A DNA stretch of 64,000 nt. Source: Methylopila capsulata (GTDB lineage Bacteria; Pseudomonadota; Alphaproteobacteria; Rhizobiales; Methylopilaceae). Location of the stretch: NCBI RefSeq assembly GCF_016907975.1, contig NZ_JAFBCY010000003.1:744001-808000 (forward strand), in the 5' to 3' direction. The position numbers and the translations under genes were made by a program. Of the stretch, positions 54,503 through 63,200 are shown one piece after another. The notes beneath the pieces were generated by a model. It was not told the DNA's origin. It did no database searches and saw only the letters and a list, made by a program, of their open reading frames with translations. Within the stretch, counting starts at the first letter, position 1, and each line of letters opens with the position of its first letter.

Positions 54503-56532
54503 GCCGCGGCCTCCCCGACGCCTCGCGCCGCGCCGAACAGCGCGGGATGCTGCGCGAGGCTCGACCGCAGCGCCGCGATCCAGACCGCGAGCTCCGCGGC
54601 TTCCGCCTCGTCGGCGGGGCCCTGCGCCAGCGCCGCGCCGAGCGCCGCGTCCAGCCGGTCGAGCGGCGGGGCGGAGGGCTCCTGGCGGGCGAGCCGGCGG
54701 AAATGGCGTGCGAGTTCGGCGAGAGCGCCGGCGAGCGGCGCGCCGACGGCCGGCGGCAGGCCCCGCACCACGCGGCGCAGCGCCAGGGTGTTGAGGCCGA
54801 CGCGCAGCGCCGCCAGCGCGCCCTGCTCCAGCGCGAGCTGGCGCGGGTCGGCGAGGTCGAGGCGGGCCATGAGCCCGTTGATGCGGTCGAACATCCGGCT
54901 TTCGAATCCGATGCGCGTCGGCGCTTCGCGGCTCGCCGCCGCCTCCGCGAGGTCGCGCCGCAGCCCCGCGACCAGCCGCGCCACCGGCCAGGTCGTCCCG
55001 ATCGGCCGCAACACCCGGAGCAGCGCGGTCGCCAGGCCGAGGCCGAACAGGCTCGCGACCGTCGTGTTGGCGTAAGCCGCGAAATCGTAGGTCATCACGT
55101 TGCTCAGCGACATGATGTTGATCGCCCCGAGGCCGAGCGCGAGCGCGCGGAGCGTGTAGGCGGGGATCGCCATGGCGTAGGCGGTGGCGAACACCAGCGG
55201 GGCGAGCGCGAGACCGAGCGCCTCGAAGCCTTCGAGCCGGGGAAGCACGCCGAACAGGTAGACCCCCGCCACCAGAGCCCCCACGGCCGTCATCACGGTG
55301 AAGCCGCCGGCCGCCGCGGCGGGGTCGTCCGCCTGGGCGAACAGGCTCGCCATGACAGCGACGAAGATCACCGCGCCCGCGCCGCTCGCCCAGCCGGACA
55401 GGATCCAGAACGCGAAGGTGCCGGCGAGCGCGACGAAGGCGGCGGCGGCCGCGGCGGCGGCAAGTTGGTAGTCGCGGTAGCGCTCCAGCGTCGCGGGGGC
55501 TTCGCCCGATCCGCGGTCCGCGTCCGGCGCATCGAGCGCCGAGAGCGTGTCGAGCTCGCCGCGCAGGGCGAGGAGATCGGCGACGCGCACAAGGATCGTG
55601 CGCTCCAGCACCGCGTCGCCGCTCGCCTGCATCGCGGCGAGATCGGGCGCGGCGGCGAGCACGGCCCTGGCCGCCGCGCCGCGTTCGTCCGAGGAGACGC
55701 CGCGGGCCATCGCGTTCGCGGCGCCGGCGAGCGCGGGCGCCAGCGCCTCGAAGCGGTCCGGGCGCTCGGCGCGCAGGATCTCCATGCGGTCATGGATCGC
55801 GACGACCAGCGCGAGGAACGAGATCAGCCGCCCGTGCAGCAGCCTGATGCGACGGTTGGAGAGCCGCACCGTGGCGCTGTCGAACGAGGCGTGGATCCGC
55901 AGACCGTCGAGCGTCGCGACGTTCGCGACCAGCGCGCGCCGGTCGCGCAGCACCCGCGCCGGGTCGGGTCGGCCGCGCAGCGTGTCGGCCGCCCAGCGCG
56001 ACGCCGAGTCCAGCGCGGTGTCCGCGGAGCCCCGCAGAGCGCGCCCGGCGCTGCGCGGGAAGAACACCTGGCTCAGGATGGTCGCGGACGCGAGGCCGAC
56101 GAAGATTTCGGCGACGCGGTCGAGCGCGGCCAGAAACACCGTGTCCGGCGCGTCCACCACCGGAAAGGCGATGATCGCGACGGTGTAGCCGGACAGAAGC
56201 GCGCCATAGGAGGCCGGCGCGTCGCGCAGATAGATCGACACGAAGACGCAGCCGGCGATCCAGAGCGAGACCGCCACCACGAACAGCTCGCGGGCGTCGT
56301 AGAGCGTCGCCGTCGCCGCGACGGCGACCACTCCGCCGATGCAGGTCCCGACGACCCGGTACAGCGCCTTGGACAGCACCATGCCGGTCAGCGGCTGGGA
56401 GACGATGAAGACCGTCATGATGGAGCTCGACGCCTGCGGCAGCTCGACCACGAAGGCGACGAAGGCCGCGAGGCCGGCCGCCAGCGTCGTGCGCGTCGCG
56501 AAGATCAGGCGGTCGCGGACGACGGGGCTCAC
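54499..56532 (-). CDS. FUSC family (AaeB-like) efflux transporter
   Basis: A 677-residue inner-membrane protein with two sets of about six helices separated by cytoplasmic loops. It starts VRDRLIFATRTTLAAGLAAFVAFVVELPQASS and has KALYRVVGTCIGGVVAV, typical of FUSC/AaeB proteins. It likely exports aromatic acids with the HlyD and DUF1656 partners. The GTG start overlaps the marR stop. The last 150 residues are soluble. Confidence 0.93.
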   Translation of the reverse strand: MSPVVRDRLIFATRTTLAAGLAAFVAFVVELPQASSSIMTVFIVSQPLTGMVLSKALYRVVGTCIGGVVAVAATATLYDARELFVVAVSLWIAGCVFVSIYLRDAPASYGALLSGYTVAIIAFPVVDAPDTVFLAALDRVAEIFVGLASATILSQVFFPRSAGRALRGSADTALDSASRWAADTLRGRPDPARVLRDRRALVANVATLDGLRIHASFDSATVRLSNRRIRLLHGRLISFLALVVAIHDRMEILRAERPDRFEALAPALAGAANAMARGVSSDERGAAARAVLAAAPDLAAMQASGDAVLERTILVRVADLLALRGELDTLSALDAPDADRGSGEAPATLERYRDYQLAAAAAAAAFVALAGTFAFWILSGWASGAGAVIFVAVMASLFAQADDPAAAAGGFTVMTAVGALVAGVYLFGVLPRLEGFEALGLALAPLVFATAYAMAIPAYTLRALALGLGAINIMSLSNVMTYDFAAYANTTVASLFGLGLATALLRVLRPIGTTWPVARLVAGLRRDLAEAAASREAPTRIGFESRMFDRINGLMARLDLADPRQLALEQGALAALRVGLNTLALRRVVRGLPPAVGAPLAGALAELARHFRRLARQEPSAPPLDRLDAALGAALAQGPADEAEAAELAVWIAALRSSLAQHPALFGAARGVGEAAA

Positions 56533-56978
56533 GAGCGCGCGCTCCGGTCGAGCGCGAGCCGCGCGAGCAGCCGGGTCGCCGCGGCGATCTCCTCGATGGG
56601 GGCGCCCTCCAGCATCTCCGCGCAGACCTCCGCCACCACCTGCTTGAGCCGCGCCGTCTCGTCGCGGCCCCGCGCGGTGAAATGGAGCGTCTTGGCGCGG
56701 CGGTCAGTGGGGTCTTCACGGCGCTCGATCAGTTCGGCCTCGGCCAGCCGATCGAGCAGGCGGACGAGAGACGGCCCCTCGATCCCGAGCGAGTACGCGA
56801 GGTCGTGCTGGCGCGCGCCCTCCCCCAGCCGGTCGAGGTGCAGCAGCGGGCGCCAGCTCGCGTCGCTCAGGCCATAGCGTGCGAGAGCCTCATCGATCGC
56901 CCGGCGCCAGCGGCGCGCGGCGAGCGTCAGGCCGAAGCCAAAATCGGTCACGGAGGAGGGCGACGGGCGAGGCGACAT
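56529..56978 (-). CDS. MarR family transcriptional regulator
   Basis: A 149-residue winged-helix repressor: LARYGLSDASWRPLLHLDRL, the recognition segment DLAYSLGIEGPSLVRLLDRLAEAELIERREDPTDRRAKTLHF, and a dimer helix at each end. It is the first gene of the efflux operon, with an AT-rich palindrome directly before its start, so it probably represses itself and the pump until an aromatic ligand binds. Confidence 0.93.
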   Translation of the reverse strand: MSPRPSPSSVTDFGFGLTLAARRWRRAIDEALARYGLSDASWRPLLHLDRLGEGARQHDLAYSLGIEGPSLVRLLDRLAEAELIERREDPTDRRAKTLHFTARGRDETARLKQVVAEVCAEMLEGAPIEEIAAATRLLARLALDRSARS

Positions 56979-56982
56979 CCGA

Positions 56983-57007
56983 ACTAATTAGGAAACTATC
57001 TAATAGT
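56983..57007. promoter_or_regulatory. Candidate MarR operator
   Basis: ACTAATTAG (56983-56991) is opposed by CTAATAGT (57000-57007), an imperfect inverted repeat with nine-base half-sites in an AT-rich island, five bases upstream of the marR start. Form and place match known MarR/HpaR operators. Confidence 0.6.
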
Positions 57008-57165
57008 CCGCTAGCGATATCGTGCATGGCTGGAGCGCGCGCGGCACGGCCCGCATCGACCCCGACCCTCTTGCTCGCACGTGCGAAGGCGTCATCCTGC
57101 GCTGCGGGAACCCTATGGCCGCGCTCGCGTTCCCTGTTCTTACGTCGCATTGATCAGGGGGTCGC

Positions 57166-58320
57166 ATGAACGAAGCGGTGACGCTCGTGGAGGGGGCGGC
57201 CGAGCGGCTGTCCTGGCTTCCCGACTGGGGCGCCAGCCTCATCCTGCTCGCGCTCGGCGCGGCGGTCGCGATCGCGGCGCACCGCCTCGCGTTTCGCATG
57301 CTGACGACCTTCGTGGCCGAGCGCAGCCTGTTCTGGCGCTCGCTCGTGTCCCGCACGCGCGGCCCGACGCGGCTTGCGGTGCTGATCTTCGTGTTCTCGA
57401 TCGTCGCCTCGGCGGCGCCGCTGACGACGGGCCAGGCCGACGGGATCCGGCACGGCCTGCTGGTCGCGTTCATGATCCTGATCGGCTGGGCGGCGACGAC
57501 GGCGCTGCACATCTGGACGGTGATCTACCTCCGGAAGTTCAGGCTCGACTCCGAAGACAATCTACTCGCCCGCAAGCATCTGACGCAGATGAAGATCTTC
57601 GAGCGGGCCGGCGTCACTCTGCTGTTCGTGATCACCATCGGCGCCGCGCTGATGACCTTCGACGGCGTGCGGCAGTACGGCGTGTCGCTGCTCGCCTCGG
57701 CCGGCGCAGCGGGCCTCATCCTCGGCCTCGCGATGCAGCCGGTGCTCGCAAACCTCGTGGCCGGCATCCAGCTCGCCATCACCCAGCCGATCCGGCTCGA
57801 CGACGCGATCGTGGTGGAGAACGAATGGGGCTGGGTCGAGGAGATCACTGCGACCTACGTCGTGGTCCGCCTCTGGGACTGGCGGCGCCTGGTGCTGCCG
57901 CTGAAATACTTCATCGAGAAGCCGTTTCAGAACTGGACCCGCGAGGGCGCGTCCATCATCGGAACGGTGATGCTCTATGTCGACCATACGGCGCCGGTGG
58001 CGCTGATGCGGGCGAAGCTGGACGAGCTCGTGAGGGCCTCGCCGCTCTGGGACGGGCAGGTCGTCAACCTGCAGGTGTCCGACGCCAAGGAGCACGTGAT
58101 CGAGGTGAGGCTGCTGGTCTCGTCGAGCAGTTCGCCGCGCGCCTGGGACCTGCGCTGCGAGATGCGCGAGAAGATGATCGTGTGGCTGGCGGCCGAGCAT
58201 CCCTACGCTCTGCCGCGGCTGCGGACCGACATGGGCCGTCAGCCAGCGCCGGATCCTCGTCGGCATCAGGAGCGCGAGGAGCGCCGCGCTCAGCCGGCGC
58301 TGAGGGCCGCCGGAGCGTAA
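57166..58320 (+). CDS. MscS family mechanosensitive channel
   Basis: A 384-residue membrane protein with four or five helices followed by the MscS pore and beta domain: QYGVSLLASAGAAGLILGLAMQPVLANLVAGIQLAITQPIRLDDAI marks the pore helix and the following beta domain (residues about 170-216). The cytoplasmic part has WEEITATYVVVRLWDWRRLVLP-like segments. It would act as a pressure-relief channel in the inner membrane. Start ATG 57166 after GGG; it ends Ala-Gly rich. Confidence 0.9.
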   Translation: MNEAVTLVEGAAERLSWLPDWGASLILLALGAAVAIAAHRLAFRMLTTFVAERSLFWRSLVSRTRGPTRLAVLIFVFSIVASAAPLTTGQADGIRHGLLVAFMILIGWAATTALHIWTVIYLRKFRLDSEDNLLARKHLTQMKIFERAGVTLLFVITIGAALMTFDGVRQYGVSLLASAGAAGLILGLAMQPVLANLVAGIQLAITQPIRLDDAIVVENEWGWVEEITATYVVVRLWDWRRLVLPLKYFIEKPFQNWTREGASIIGTVMLYVDHTAPVALMRAKLDELVRASPLWDGQVVNLQVSDAKEHVIEVRLLVSSSSSPRAWDLRCEMREKMIVWLAAEHPYALPRLRTDMGRQPAPDPRRHQEREERRAQPALRAAGA

Positions 58321-58323
58321 GGG

Positions 58324-58366
58324 CGCGATCGGCGTCTCGCCCGGCCCGGGCCGGACGCCGATCGCG
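58324..58366. terminator. Bidirectional terminator hairpin
   Basis: CGCGATCGGCGTC (58324-58336) pairs exactly with GACGCCGATCGCG (58354-58366), enclosing a GC-rich loop. It lies between two convergent genes, so it may stop both. Confidence 0.6.
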
Positions 58367-58371
58367 ACGGG

Positions 58372-59646
58372 TCAGCCGACGCTGACCATGTCCGGGGTGA
58401 TGTCCGCGATCCGAAGCGCGCCAACCTGCTTCATGATGGTGTCGAACTCGCGCTGCATGATCGCCAGCACGGCCGCCACGCCGGGCTCGCCGAAGGCGGC
58501 GAGGCCCCAGCAGTAGGGCCGGCCGATGCAGACGGCGGTCGCGCCCATCGCCAGCGCCTTGATGACGTCGGTGCCGCGGCGGAAGCCGCCGTCGACCAGC
58601 ACCGGGATCTTGCCGTTCACGGCCTTCACGACCTCGGGCAGCGCCTCGATGGTCGGGTAGAGGCTCTCCTCGGCGCGGCCGCCGTGGTTCGACACGATGA
58701 TCGCGTCCACGCCGTGCTTCAGCGCCTCTTCCGCGTCCTCATGGGTGACGATGCCCTTCAGCACCAGCTTGCCCTTCACGATCTTGCGCAGGCGATCGAC
58801 GTAGTCCCAGGTCATGCCGGTGCCGTAGAGGTTCGTGACCTTCGACACGTCGAGGTCGTCGAACATCGGCTTGCGGCTGACTTCGTTCGCGAAGCCGCCG
58901 GCGTGGCAGTCCTTGCAGTTCCGGGTGTCGTCGCGGCGCAGGCGGAACAGCGTCTCGGTGTTGCGGCCGCCCTGGCGGTCGACGGTCAGCACGATCGCGG
59001 GCGCGCCGGCCGCCTCCGCGCGCTTCACCAGCGCCTCGGTGACCGTCCAGTCGTCGGTCGGGTAGAGCATGTACCAGACGGGCGCGCCGCGGGCCTCGGT
59101 GACGTCCTCGATCGAGGTGGAGCCCACCGTCGAGAGGATCATGCCGTTGCCCTTGACCTTGGCGGCCTTGGCGACCGCGGTCTCGGCCTCGGGGTGAAAG
59201 GCGCCCTGGCTGCTGACCGGCGCCAGCATGATCGGCGTGGCGTAGGTCTGGCCGAAGATCGTGACGCTGGTGTCGATCTTGCGCACGTCGATCAGGCGGC
59301 GCGTGCGGATGCGGATCTTGGAGAAAGCCTCGTGGTTGGCCCGCAGCGTCTCGTCGCCATCGACGCCGCTCGCGAGGTAGCCGTAATGGGCGGGCGGCAG
59401 CGCCTTCTTGGCCGCCGGCTCGAAGTCCATCACGTTGAGCGCCTGCTCCGGAGCCGCGATGACGTCGCCGACCGCCTGCGCCGGAGCGCGGAGGACATCG
59501 TAGCTCTGGGCGAGCGCGCTGGTGGAGCCGAGCGTGAGCGAACCGACGAGGGTCCGCACGGCGGTCGGCGTCATCACGGGACTTGCGGCGAGGAAGCGGA
59601 TGAAATTGCGGCGGTCCGTCAGGCGGGCGTCGGAAGCGTCGGACAT
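58372..59646 (-). CDS. Tat-exported FMN alpha-hydroxy-acid dehydrogenase with CXXCH motif
   Basis: A 424-residue protein of the glycolate oxidase/lactate dehydrogenase (FMN) family. A twin-arginine signal is seen (DRRNFIRFLAAS, 11-22) with a hydrophobic stretch and ALAQ cleavage region near 47. The FMN barrel is complete: Tyr in HYGYLASGVDGDET (88-100), the YMLYP tyrosine, Lys297 (LVLKGIV), His321 and Arg324 (SNHGGR). Unusually, residues 244-248 are CKDCH, a c-type heme attachment motif, in the loop that is mobile in related enzymes. It would act outside the inner membrane on lactate or a similar acid, perhaps passing electrons to a cytochrome. ATG 59644 has AGGAG at six bases. Confidence 0.9.
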   Translation of the reverse strand: MSDASDARLTDRRNFIRFLAASPVMTPTAVRTLVGSLTLGSTSALAQSYDVLRAPAQAVGDVIAAPEQALNVMDFEPAAKKALPPAHYGYLASGVDGDETLRANHEAFSKIRIRTRRLIDVRKIDTSVTIFGQTYATPIMLAPVSSQGAFHPEAETAVAKAAKVKGNGMILSTVGSTSIEDVTEARGAPVWYMLYPTDDWTVTEALVKRAEAAGAPAIVLTVDRQGGRNTETLFRLRRDDTRNCKDCHAGGFANEVSRKPMFDDLDVSKVTNLYGTGMTWDYVDRLRKIVKGKLVLKGIVTHEDAEEALKHGVDAIIVSNHGGRAEESLYPTIEALPEVVKAVNGKIPVLVDGGFRRGTDVIKALAMGATAVCIGRPYCWGLAAFGEPGVAAVLAIMQREFDTIMKQVGALRIADITPDMVSVG

Positions 59647-59958
59647 GTCGTCTCCTGATAAACGTCGGGGACCAAGACGCGGGCTCATGCTCGCAGGCGA
59701 CGGCGAGAGCTGCGCTCCTACGCCGCACCCTTCAAGCTGCGCCCAAGTCGGGGGAGCGGAAAGGCGTTTTTTCATTGGACTAAAGTAGCACTAGCGCCGT
59801 AGCCCGCGCCCGCCGCCCTGTCCACCGAATAATGCCGCACCGCACAAAAAGCCGGGAGCCGCTCGCCCCGCTTCGCCCGAGCGCCGCCGTCCGGGCCGAC
59901 GGCCCGCCGGCAGCCCGGACGGCTCACATAACCGGCGATGATGACGCCGGCGCTACGA
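59647..59958. other. Intergenic, no gene supported
   Basis: About 312 bp upstream of the dehydrogenase gene, whose promoter it must hold. A hairpin-prone GC-rich stretch (59890-59935) is present after the end of the DUF1523 gene; no gene or clear promoter was found. Confidence 0.4.
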
Positions 59959-60465
59959 TCAGCGCGTCGCCCGGCGCCAGATCCAGACGGCGAACGCGCC
60001 GAAGGCGGCGAAGAAGATGATGTTGAACCACGGGATGATCGTCGGGTTCGGTTCGGACCGCCGGATGTTGACGGCGTTCGGGAACCACGACAGCAGGTTC
60101 AGCCGCCAGCCGTACTTGGTGACGACGGCGATCCCCTTCTCCGAGGCGATGGAGGCCGCCACCGCCTGCTCGTCCGCGCTGTCGAACTTCAGGTAGAACG
60201 GAAAGCCCCAGCCGGTGTCCTCGTTGCGGTAGACGTGCGGAGCCTTGGTCTCCACGTCCTCGGCGAAGATGTAGTAGACGTCGCGCCCCTGGGTCGGGCG
60301 GTCGCCGTTCTGCAGCGGCTTGCCCGTCATGTCGACGCGGCGGTTCTCGACGCCGATGATCCGCACGACATCGTGCCGCGGCAGGTAGAAGTGCAGGAAC
60401 GCCGCCCCCGGCAGCACCGCGAGCAGGGCCACGACGGCGACGATCACACGGGTGCGGTTGAACAT
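59959..60465 (-). CDS. DUF1523 family membrane protein
   Basis: A 168-residue protein with an N-terminal helix (about 7-28), a soluble middle with VDMTGKPLQNGD, DVYYIFAED, RNEDTGWGFPFYLKFDSADEQ, and a C-terminal helix (PWFNIIFFAAFGAFAVWIW). These match DUF1523 proteins of alphaproteobacteria. Function unknown. Start ATG 60463-60465. Confidence 0.87.
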   Translation of the reverse strand: MFNRTRVIVAVVALLAVLPGAAFLHFYLPRHDVVRIIGVENRRVDMTGKPLQNGDRPTQGRDVYYIFAEDVETKAPHVYRNEDTGWGFPFYLKFDSADEQAVAASIASEKGIAVVTKYGWRLNLLSWFPNAVNIRRSEPNPTIIPWFNIIFFAAFGAFAVWIWRRATR

Positions 60466-60549
60466 TCCTGAAATCTCCGGCGGCGGGCCTTTATCCGTAG
60501 GATGTGGGTCTCGGCGAGACCAGAGGCAATCAGCGCGCGGCATTGATTT

Positions 60550-60567
60550 TGGCATCGCTGGATGCCA
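60550..60567. promoter_or_regulatory. Candidate operator before the second vapBC pair
   Basis: TGGCATC-GCTG-GATGCCA, a 7-bp inverted repeat 26 bases before the vapB start, next to the AT-rich TTGATTTT. Confidence 0.45.
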
Positions 60568-60593
60568 CTTTTCGTGCCTGAAGGAGACGATCC

Positions 60594-60791
60594 ATGCGCA
60601 CCACTGTCGCCATCGATGACGAGTTGATCGCGAAGGCCCAGGAGTACACAGGGGTCAAGGAAAAGGCGACGCTCGTCCGGATGGGCCTCGAGGCGCTCGT
60701 CCATCGTGAAGCCTCGCGCCGCGCCGCAAGGCTCGGAGGCATCGCTCCTGGGTTCAAGGCGCCGCCGCGCCGCAGGCTGCCGCCCGAGTGA
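60594..60791 (+). CDS. VapB-type antitoxin (ribbon-helix-helix)
   Basis: A 65-residue protein with MRTTVAIDDELIAKAQEYTGVKEKATLVRMGLEALV, the typical beta-strand plus two helices of VapB/DUF2191 antitoxins. A basic tail (PPRRRLPPE) follows. The GTG of vapC overlaps its stop. Confidence 0.87.
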   Translation: MRTTVAIDDELIAKAQEYTGVKEKATLVRMGLEALVHREASRRAARLGGIAPGFKAPPRRRLPPE

Positions 60792-61159
60792 TACTGGTCG
60801 ACACCTCGGTCTGGGCCGACCACCTCGGCAAGCCCGATAGTGCGCTCAGGCAGTTGCTCGACGACGGCCAGGTTCTGATGCACCCCTTCGTCCTGGGCGA
60901 AATCGCTCTTGGAAGCCTGCCAAAGCGCGCCAGCGTGCTTGCGACGCTCGGGGCCATCGACCAATGCGAGGTCGCATCAATCCCGGAGATCGAACATCTC
61001 ATCGAGACTCTCGACCTTTGGGGGACGGGCGTCGGCTATGTCGATGTCCATCTGATCGCGTCGACGATCATGATGCTCGACGGCGCCCTCTGGACCCGGG
61101 ACAAGCGCCTCAGAGCCGCCGCCGAACGCCTGGGCGTCGCGGCGGCGGGTCTCGCCTGA
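60788..61159 (+). CDS. vapC: VapC toxin, PIN-domain ribonuclease (second locus)
   Basis: A 123-residue PIN protein with Asp5 (ILVDTSVWADHL), Glu38 (LGEIALG), Asp86 (YVDVHLIAS) and Asp105 (WTRDKRL), the four acidic catalytic residues. Its GTG start overlaps vapB by four bases. The pair is unrelated in sequence to the AbrB-type pair at 46 kb. Confidence 0.92.
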   Translation: MILVDTSVWADHLGKPDSALRQLLDDGQVLMHPFVLGEIALGSLPKRASVLATLGAIDQCEVASIPEIEHLIETLDLWGTGVGYVDVHLIASTIMMLDGALWTRDKRLRAAAERLGVAAAGLA

Positions 61160-61162
61160 CCC

Positions 61163-62596
61163 TCACCGCACCAGGAAATTCCGGAACTGCCAGGGGTCGC
61201 TCTCGTCGAGGTCCTCCGGGAACAGGCCCGGGCGGTTCTGCAGCGGCGTCCAGTCGGTGTAGTAGCCCTTCACCGGACCGAGGTAGGGCTTCTGGATCTC
61301 CAGGCAGCGCTTGAAGTCCATCTCGTCGGTCTCGACGATGCCCTCGTTCGGGTTCTCGATCGCCCAGACCATGCCGGCGAGGATCGCGGAGGTCACCTGC
61401 AGGCCGGTCGCGTTCTGGTAGGGCGCGAGTTCGCGGGTCTCCTCGAGCGAGAGCTGCGAGCCGTACCAGTAGGCGCCCTTGCCGTGCCCGTAGAGCAGCA
61501 CGCCGAGTTCGTCGATCCCGTCGACCAGTTCGTCCTCGTCCAGCACGTGCAGCGTGTCCTGCACCTTGCCTTCCGCGCCGAACAGCTCGTGCCACGACAG
61601 CACGGCGTCGTCGGCGGGATGGTAGGCGTAGTGGCAGGTCGGACGGTAGACCGCCTTGCCGTCCTCCCGGACCGTGAAGTAGTCGGCGATCGAGATCGAC
61701 TCGTTGTGGGTGACAAGGAAGCCGTACTGCGGACCCGGCGTCGGGCACCAGGTGCGCACCTTGGTCGCCGCGCCCGGCTGCATCAGGTAGATCGCCGCCG
61801 CCTTCGGGTCGTCGTGGGTGCGGGCGTTCTCCGGCATCCAGGTCTCGTGCGTGCCCCAGCCGAGCTCGGCCGGCTGCAGGCCTTCCGAGATGAAGCCCTC
61901 CACCGACCAGGTGTTGAGGAACACGTTCCGCGGCTTCGGGTCGGTGGTGCGCTGGGTGTCGCGCTCGGCGATGTGCACGCCCTTCACCCCGATCTGGCGC
62001 AGCAGCGCCGCCCACTCCTCGCGGGTCGACGGCTCCGGCGTGTTCAGGTTCATGTCGGCCGCGATGTTCAGCGCCGCCTGCTTCACGAAGAACGAGACCA
62101 TGCCGGGGTTCGCGCCGCAGGTGGAGACGGCGGTCGGCAGGCCCTTCGGCGAGCGACGGCGCAGGTCGAGCGTGATCTCGCGCAGCGCGTAGTTCGAGCG
62201 CTCCGAGGGACCCTTGGTCTTGTCGAAGTAGAACCCGAGCCACGGCTCGTTGACGGTGTCGATGTAGAGAACGCCGAGCTCCTGGCAAAGCGCGATCAGG
62301 TCGGCCGAGCCGGTGTCGACGGAGAGGTTCACGCAGAAGCCGCGGCCCTCGCCCTTGGTCAGCAGCGGCGTCAGGAACGCGCGGTAGTTCTCCTTCGTGA
62401 CGTGCTGCTGGATCAGCTCGTAGCCGTGCTTCTCGGCGATGTGCTTGTTGAGGTCGCTCGGGTCGATGATCGACACCCGGCTCTTGTCGAACTCGAAGTG
62501 GCGTTCCAGCAGAGGCAGCGTCGCCCGTCCGATGGAGCCGAAACCGATCATCACAATGGGACCGTCGATCTTGGCGTACACCGGGTGGTCCGTCAT
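61163..62596 (-). CDS. hss: Homospermidine synthase
   Basis: It makes homospermidine from two putrescines with NAD+, typical of alphaproteobacteria. The 477 residues equal the family length (Blastochloris viridis type). Marks are IGFGSIGRATLPLLERHF (NAD site), DTVNEPWLGFYFD, STCGANPGMVSFFVKQAAL and HNESISIADYFTV. The start is ATG at 62594-62596. It is convergent with the VapC gene, three bases apart. Confidence 0.95.
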   Translation of the reverse strand: MTDHPVYAKIDGPIVMIGFGSIGRATLPLLERHFEFDKSRVSIIDPSDLNKHIAEKHGYELIQQHVTKENYRAFLTPLLTKGEGRGFCVNLSVDTGSADLIALCQELGVLYIDTVNEPWLGFYFDKTKGPSERSNYALREITLDLRRRSPKGLPTAVSTCGANPGMVSFFVKQAALNIAADMNLNTPEPSTREEWAALLRQIGVKGVHIAERDTQRTTDPKPRNVFLNTWSVEGFISEGLQPAELGWGTHETWMPENARTHDDPKAAAIYLMQPGAATKVRTWCPTPGPQYGFLVTHNESISIADYFTVREDGKAVYRPTCHYAYHPADDAVLSWHELFGAEGKVQDTLHVLDEDELVDGIDELGVLLYGHGKGAYWYGSQLSLEETRELAPYQNATGLQVTSAILAGMVWAIENPNEGIVETDEMDFKRCLEIQKPYLGPVKGYYTDWTPLQNRPGLFPEDLDESDPWQFRNFLVR

Positions 62597-62720
62597 TCTT
62601 TCGCGCTCCTGGGCTGGTCTGACGCGGCGGACGCCGCGCGGCCCGATAAAGGCCGAACGGCGTCGTAGAATCAACAGCCTGGGGGTGACACGGGGATGAC
62701 GTCGCCCGGCCCGGCCGGCG

Positions 62721-63200
62721 TCAGACGTTCCAGCGGCGGGCGATCAACCGGTCGAGCGACAGCGCGCCGGGGCCCCGCGCGACGATCAGCAGAAAGCACG
62801 CCGCCCAGACGCCGTGGGTCGGCCAGGCGTCGGGATAGACGAAGATCTCGATCACCAGCGTCATGCCGAGCAGCGCCAGCGCGGCGAAGCGGCTTGCGAG
62901 GCCCAGCACGAGGAGGATCGGAAACACGTGCTCGGCGAACGCCGCGCCGTAGGCGGCGACCGTCGGGTCAACCAGCGGCAGCCGGTACTCCTCCTGGAAC
63001 AGGTAGACCGCGCTGTCGGACAGGCCGAAGCCGTCCACCTTGGTCTGGCCGGACTGCCAGAACACCGCCGCGGGGAACACGCGCGCGGCGAGCGCCAGCG
63101 CCGAATAGGGGATCGCTTCGAACAGGCCGACGATCCGCCGAACGCCGGCGGCGAGAGGCCCGCGGGGCGGGACGCGGGCGGCGAGAGGGACGGCGGTCAT
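62721..63200 (-). CDS. DoxX family membrane protein
   Basis: A 159-residue four-helix protein: [51 protein letters not shown] and [16 protein letters not shown]. DoxX proteins act near quinones or redox partners. ATG overlaps the stop of the DUF2063 gene (ATGA). It is the last gene of what looks like a bufferin-type operon. Confidence 0.9.
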   Translation of the reverse strand: MTAVPLAARVPPRGPLAAGVRRIVGLFEAIPYSALALAARVFPAAVFWQSGQTKVDGFGLSDSAVYLFQEEYRLPLVDPTVAAYGAAFAEHVFPILLVLGLASRFAALALLGMTLVIEIFVYPDAWPTHGVWAACFLLIVARGPGALSLDRLIARRWNV

